Assembly: GCF_011397635.1 (NCBI RefSeq)
Contig: NC_064769.1
Span: forward strand, 12,603,207 to 12,667,206
Length of the DNA stretch: 64,000 nucleotides
Reading direction: 5' to 3'
DNA from: Epinephelus fuscoguttatus
Taxonomy: Eukaryota; Chordata; Actinopteri; Perciformes; Serranidae
Shown here: positions 59,801 to 64,000 of the stretch, in pieces
Position numbering within the stretch: position 1 is the first letter of the stretch
Layout of the letters: each line of letters opens with the position of its first letter
Notes under the pieces: generated by a model
Told to the model about the DNA's origin: nothing
The model's database searches: none
Seen by the model: only the letters and a program-made list of their open reading frames with translations
Translations under genes and position numbers: made by a program

Positions 59801-62800
59801 GGTTTAGTGTTGTAGCAGTAAAGGAAATGTGAGTTTGGGTCTACAGGCCCCTCTGCAGGACCTGTCACTTATCTACATGCTTCACTTGTCTCTGTAATAG
59901 CCTTCACTGTCTCTTTTCCCAAGGGAAACACAATTTGAAGATCGAACCGGATAGGTGCCACTGAATAATGCAACTTTAAGTGGAGGCGGATTGAAACTGG
60001 ACACCTGCTCTGTCCTTGGCCGGCATGCTTTGTGCTGCAGGACGCCTCACTGCAACAGAAAGGATCTGAGTGGAAAATAAGTGCCATTACAGGCTGCGAC
60101 TAGACTGGCCTGGCCCGTGGACAAGGCTCAGGTAATCAGTGATATATCACCGAGGCAGGATGGGAAATATGCAATTTTACAGAAACTGAGTTAATTTTAG
60201 TGTGGTCTAAAACAACCAAACAGTCTAGTACTATATACCTGGCTGTGACCCCCCCCGAGACTATTTTCTAGTATTATATCTAGAAATCTGCAGCTTATAT
60301 GAAAACGTTTGTGCTTACTATGGGCTCGATTGCCTCCTTGTGTGGTTGGGCTGCTGTGGCAGGAGGAAGAGGTCCTGTCTGAGGGGTACAGATCAGAGTG
60401 AGAGCTGTGGTGGCTGCTGGGACTTTGGCCTTTGAACTGGCTCTGCAGGCTCTGGATCAGACGGTTCTTCTCCTGCAGCTCTTTAGCCAACCTGGGAGGA
60501 GGAGGAAGAGGAGGAAAATTACTCATGTTGGTCACATGGTCTACCAGATGACCCAACAGCTGGATTTTATCCATTACATCATGTTGCTGGGCACCGGAGA
60601 GCAAAACAATGTAAAACAGGGAGGATAAGTACACAGCACATAAAGAACAGCACCCAAAGACAGAGTACCCACTTAAAACAGAGGGTGGCAAGAAAAATAT
60701 GTTCCTAACTAGGAGACCTGTAACCTTCAGCAGAAACACACAGCTAGAGAACATGAAAGAGGAGTTCACAGCAAACGTCATGCTATCTGCCTCGATCAAA
60801 CCCGCTCACAGGTCCAGCTGCTCCCTGGTGCATTCAGCCAGCGTGAGGTTTTGCTGGACGAGGAGGCTGATGTGCTGCTGCAGCAGCTCTCTCTCGCCCT
60901 CTAGCTCCAGACGCAGGTTATCTATCTCCTGCTGGATTCTAGCCGGGCTGTCAAGAGGATCTCTCATGCTCTCCTCATAGGACAGCAGAGACTGTGATCC
61001 CAGCTGAAGCTCCCCAACACTGCCCACATCAGTAATAATACAGATTAACACCAAAAACTTGAATTTCTAATCTAATTAAAGGACACCACTTGATAATTTG
61101 CTTCCTGGGAAATAAATGTGAAGTGTTACAAAGTGTCAAGACAGTTGAACAGTACATATATACTGATCAAGGTGTTTTAGGAAGAGTTTAACACTGACAT
61201 GCGGGGTGTGTGTGTGTTCCCCTCAAATTTCTCAAAAACACCAGTGACCCAGTTAGGAGACAGTGTGACCCTAATGTTTTAGCTGTCACTGAAAAAATTA
61301 GGTCAACAGCAGGACACTATTCAAAACCAATAGCACATGCACCGCCTGAGGTCATAAGGCAATTGGCTGGGTGGAGGTGGGGAGGGGGTGTCTTTAAAAG
61401 GGTCACGAGACAAACACCAAAACAACACAGCTAATGACCCTTAAATCTTAAACAGGAGCATGTACGATATGACCTGAAAAATCACAGAACCACACACGAG
61501 AAAGACACAAATCCCATCAACTTTAAAATCTGCAGAACACACAACTGATGACAAACTAACACACTGAATCTCATTTGTTTAATTCCTACAAAACCTTAAA
61601 TGTAAAGACAACAATTTGCAGTTTAAAAGAGGGTCATGTGGTAGACAGAAGCAGGCTTCCCTCATTGGCTGCTTTATGGATCAAGCATCAATCTTCTTGT
61701 ATAACTCTCCGCCAGAAAGCAAAAAAAGCGAATTTGCCAAAATGTCTAACTATTCCTTTAAGATGCCATTACAGTATCCCTGTAATCTAACTCTAACATG
61801 GATTGGCTGATTCTAAATATAACAGATACTTGTTTTCTACCATGAATAAACCAGTGACAAATTGAATACAAGCAAATTAATTAAGCCGCTAACATTAAGC
61901 AAGTGCAGTGTGAGAGTTTGAGACTACCTGCGAGACAGTTCCAGGGCCACCACGTCCTCATTATCCAGACAAGAATCTCCTAGCAGACAGAGGGAAAAGA
62001 TGCTGTCAAGGACCTGTCTGTAAAAATCAGTTACAAGTGACTGCTCTTTTGTGTTCATCCTTCTCTGATGCTGGCTAGTGTTTTCTCTTTGTTGAAGCAC
62101 TGAGACATTTCTGCACAATAGGTGCTCAAACACAGCTGCTTTTTAAAACTTACGTGACATGTACTCCCAACATTTAGGTAAAGATCACTGAGTTAAAGGA
62201 ATGTACTAAGTTGATTCTTTATTTGTGTTGGGTAGAGATTTGTGGAGGCTAGAGATTTGTGGATTTTGGGACAGTGCTGTATCATTCATCAAATATCAGA
62301 AGTGTGTTTGTGCAGTGTGGTTCTGATTAGCACAATTACTTAAAAGACAACAAACGCAATTACAATCTACCTTTGTCCAGCCGTCCCTCCAGCCTGTCCA
62401 GAATGCTCAGGCTCTTGTCCAGCTGCTCTTTGACTGCCTCCCCCTTGTAGTAATCGACTTCTCCGGCCTGCAGCAGCTCCTTGAAGGCCTTGCTCAGCTC
62501 GTCAAGCTGCCGACGCTGCAGGGCTCCAAGCCTGCGGCTCTCCTTGATCTGCTGCCTCAGTTGTGACAGCTCCCTGGCCTGCGACTGAACTAGGGAGTCC
62601 AGTCTGTAGAGAAGACAGAATGAGGGCAAATGGAGGGAGGAAATCAAAGTTGACAGCATGAGTCACGATTTGATTTTCAAAATGACCATGCAGCTTTTAC
62701 TCAATGTAAAAATAGTATAATCTTGATAATACGCTGTAAAAGACTGTTGACCTTGCTGGTGACGTGGAGCGGCTGCGGGTCTGCTGCAGCTGATCGCTCA

Positions 62801-63752
62801 TGCTTCTGTTCAGTGTGCTCTCCCTTTCCAGCTCCACATTCAGACGACTGGTTTTATCCTTCATTGCCTGGTTGTCACCTTCCTTTTTCTCCCTTAGCTG
62901 CCCACTTCTGTTGCTCCTATCTTGGCCATGGTCCTCCCGCTGTGTCCCTTCCTGATCCTTGATGGCCAAGGGATCAGAGGTGTTGGCAACTAGATCACTG
63001 GCCAGAGAGCTCCTACGCAGAAGACTTTGCATTTGGAGGATGAGTTTGGTCTGGTTTTCCAGCTGAACCTTCAGCTCTCGGACTTGTCCCTGCAGCTGCA
63101 AAGGGTCCTTGGAAACACCGTACTCATCATAGATCTGCAGGCTTTTCAGGCTGACCTGGAAACACATTAAAGGGTTAATAAAATTCAAATGTGAGTTTCT
63201 GCTGTATTTTATTATCATTACCTCCATGAGTTGGTTTGAAACACTCCAAGGCTGACTTTTAATGTCTCTATCTGGCAGTTTTAATACAAGAATTATGTAA
63301 GGGTCTCAAATATGCACATTATTTTGCATAATGACGCGCTTCAAGGGATAGTTCCCCCCAGAATCAAAAGTACTTCCTTTTCATCTTACCTGTAGTACTA
63401 TTTATCAATCTAGATTGTTTTGGCGTGAGTTTCCAAGTGCTTAAGATATCAGCTGTAGAGATGTCTGCCTTCTCTTGAATATAAAGGAACTAGATGGCAC
63501 TCAGTGTTTGCACTGCTCAACAAGTGGGGAAATCTGTACCTAGTTACAGCTTATAAGATATGATTGGATGATCTTTGTTCAGGGGTTTAGTGTAAAGTGA
63601 GTTAAATACCTTGGCAGAACTGAGAGCTGGGGAACTTGGGTACGGGGTGCTGGAGGTTGAGTCCAGGTTTTCAGTCGAGGAGAAGGTGGCCTGCTCGTGT
63701 TGGGAAGGCAGGCTAGAGGCACTGCAACTAGGGTTCACGCCAACCTCTAGAT
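46026..63752 (-). CDS. cdk5rap2: CDK5 regulatory subunit-associated protein 2, C-terminal part
   Basis: Exons in transcript order: 63752-63610, 63155-62752, 62603-62371, 61979-61928, 61019-60810, 60491-60319, 59542-59195, 58615-58490, 58331-58215, 58043-57854, 56813-56692, 56083-55871, 55755-55666, 55540-55278, 54429-54280, 54192-54054, 53744-53698, 53568-53514, 46171-46026. They give about 1072 residues in unbroken frame. The protein is a coiled-coil centrosomal scaffold that recruits gamma-tubulin complexes; the N-terminal CM1 part is outside the window. Matches to human CDK5RAP2 rather than myomegalin include SRDKQKENEKLRE, LLQSLRVELQVYEK, LWASRNGRHILGLIEDY, LKLVWRVSLP and the CM2 end IIDQL...THGVLKKARGNLE. 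Heptad-rich blocks (EIRALRQRLEESIRTNDRLREQ) mark coiled coils. The first exon starts in phase and must be preceded by others beyond 64000. The last two exons have no human counterpart that I recognise; they rest on splice signals and matching phase (0 to 1, then 1). Exon 9 has a tandem CAGCAG acceptor. Confidence 0.93.
46370..46450 (-). repeat. Dispersed repeat family A, copy 3 (reverse)
   Basis: AATATGAAGCTAATGCCAGGAGACAGTTAGCTTAGCAT and GGGGAAACAGCTAGCC are the reverse complement pattern of the family seen at 44128-44190. It lies in the proposed last intron of cdk5rap2. Confidence 0.65.
48611..50122. repeat. Higher-order duplication in the minisatellite, offset 1190 bp
   Basis: Sequence from 48611 to about 48932 is identical by eye to 49801 to about 50122, and the pattern of marker strings continues with close spacing (48620/49810, 48847/50038, 48987/50180, 49136/50326). 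This indicates a recent tandem duplication of about 1.19 kb. Confidence 0.8.
51807..52250. repeat. Three tandem ~151-bp higher-order units
   Basis: The string GGTACTTTTTATGAAATTTG with ATATCATACTGT follows at about 51880, 52031 and 52180, each block being four 38-bp-type units with shared variants (TTTTTAGGACATTTTTATG). Confidence 0.8.
54604..55258. repeat. Interspersed repeat in cdk5rap2 intron
   Basis: Starts TTAAAGGGGACCTCTTATGATCATTTTCAAG and ends GACAGGTTCCCTTCAAAT; I recognise the start as the common fish AAAGGGGACCT element and the two ends are roughly complementary. Noncoding. Confidence 0.65.
56821..56862. repeat. (CA)n microsatellite next to a cdk5rap2 acceptor
   Basis: On the transcript strand this reads (GU)n and ends about 12 nt before the acceptor of exon 56813-56692. 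Confidence 0.95.
57829..57852. repeat. (TG)n microsatellite at a cdk5rap2 donor
   Basis: On the transcript strand the intron begins GT and continues directly as (AC)n after exon 58043-57854. Confidence 0.95.
58643..59028. mobile_element. MITE in cdk5rap2 intron (386 bp)
   Basis: TTAAAGGGG at 58643-58651 and CCCCTTTAA at 59020-59028 are exact inverted termini. No ORF of note. Confidence 0.75.
63342..63540. repeat. Truncated copy of the 38987-39375 MITE family
   Basis: CAAGGGATAGTTCCCCCCAGAATC, CTTACCTGTAGTACTATTTATCAATCTAGATTGTTTTGGCGTG and GATATCAGCTGTAGAGATGTCTGCC follow the same order as (or the complement of) parts of the nup188 intron 31 element. The right terminus is missing. Confidence 0.7.
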
Positions 63753-64000
63753 CTGGCAATATAATGGACACAAACAATCAACTAAGGAACAGGAAGACAT
63801 TACAAGTTGTGGAAAACAAAGGGTGAGAGTGCTGTAAGAGGAAATAAATAATTTAAGATACAGTTGGGCTGTGAAATAATAAGACAAGAAATAAAAGTGA
63901 CAGGTTAATGAGTGCTTGAAAGACATTCCCGAACTTCAGTGGAAACATGCAAAAATATTGACAGCCCATTCAAATTTGGGAATAGTGCAGAGAAATACCA

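Overview
The window is vertebrate nuclear DNA, most likely from a percomorph-type teleost. The genes have GT-AG introns, teleost-style intronic transposons are abundant, and the predicted proteins align along their length with human PHYHD1, DOLK, NUP188 and CDK5RAP2, all on human 9q33-q34. I used no database search; the family calls come from reading the translations.

Layout: (1) 1-9409 is a decayed endogenous retrovirus on the minus strand. One LTR (9003-9409), a tRNA-Trp primer binding site, a leader with tandem repeats, gag, protease, RT, RNase H, integrase and part of env are present; the 3' LTR lies off the left edge. (2) 10495-20385 (+) is phyhd1, 11 coding exons, 292 aa. (3) 22468-24039 (-) is dolk, one coding exon, 523 aa, convergent with phyhd1. 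(4) 25843-44914 (+) is nup188, head-to-head with dolk; I resolved 43 coding exons summing to 5256 nt (1751 aa). (5) 46026-63752 (-) is the C-terminal part of cdk5rap2, 19 exons, about 1072 aa; its 5' part is beyond position 64000. Its last intron holds a 6-kb AT-rich minisatellite (about 46.8-53.0 kb).

The four genes are unrelated housekeeping genes: a 2-oxoglutarate oxygenase, an ER dolichol kinase, a nuclear-pore scaffold and a centrosomal scaffold. There is no operon-like logic. The interest lies in architecture: the dolk/nup188 divergent promoter region, tail-to-tail nup188/cdk5rap2, a minisatellite inside a terminal intron, complementary AC/GU repeats at the two ends of one cdk5rap2 intron, a GC-AG intron in nup188, an inverted copy of a phyhd1 splice-acceptor region, and the stop-codon layout of the retroviral gag-pro junction. 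I found no clearly new multi-gene system, no non-coding RNA gene and no CRISPR array. All exon boundaries were read by eye from splice consensus, frame continuity and family similarity.
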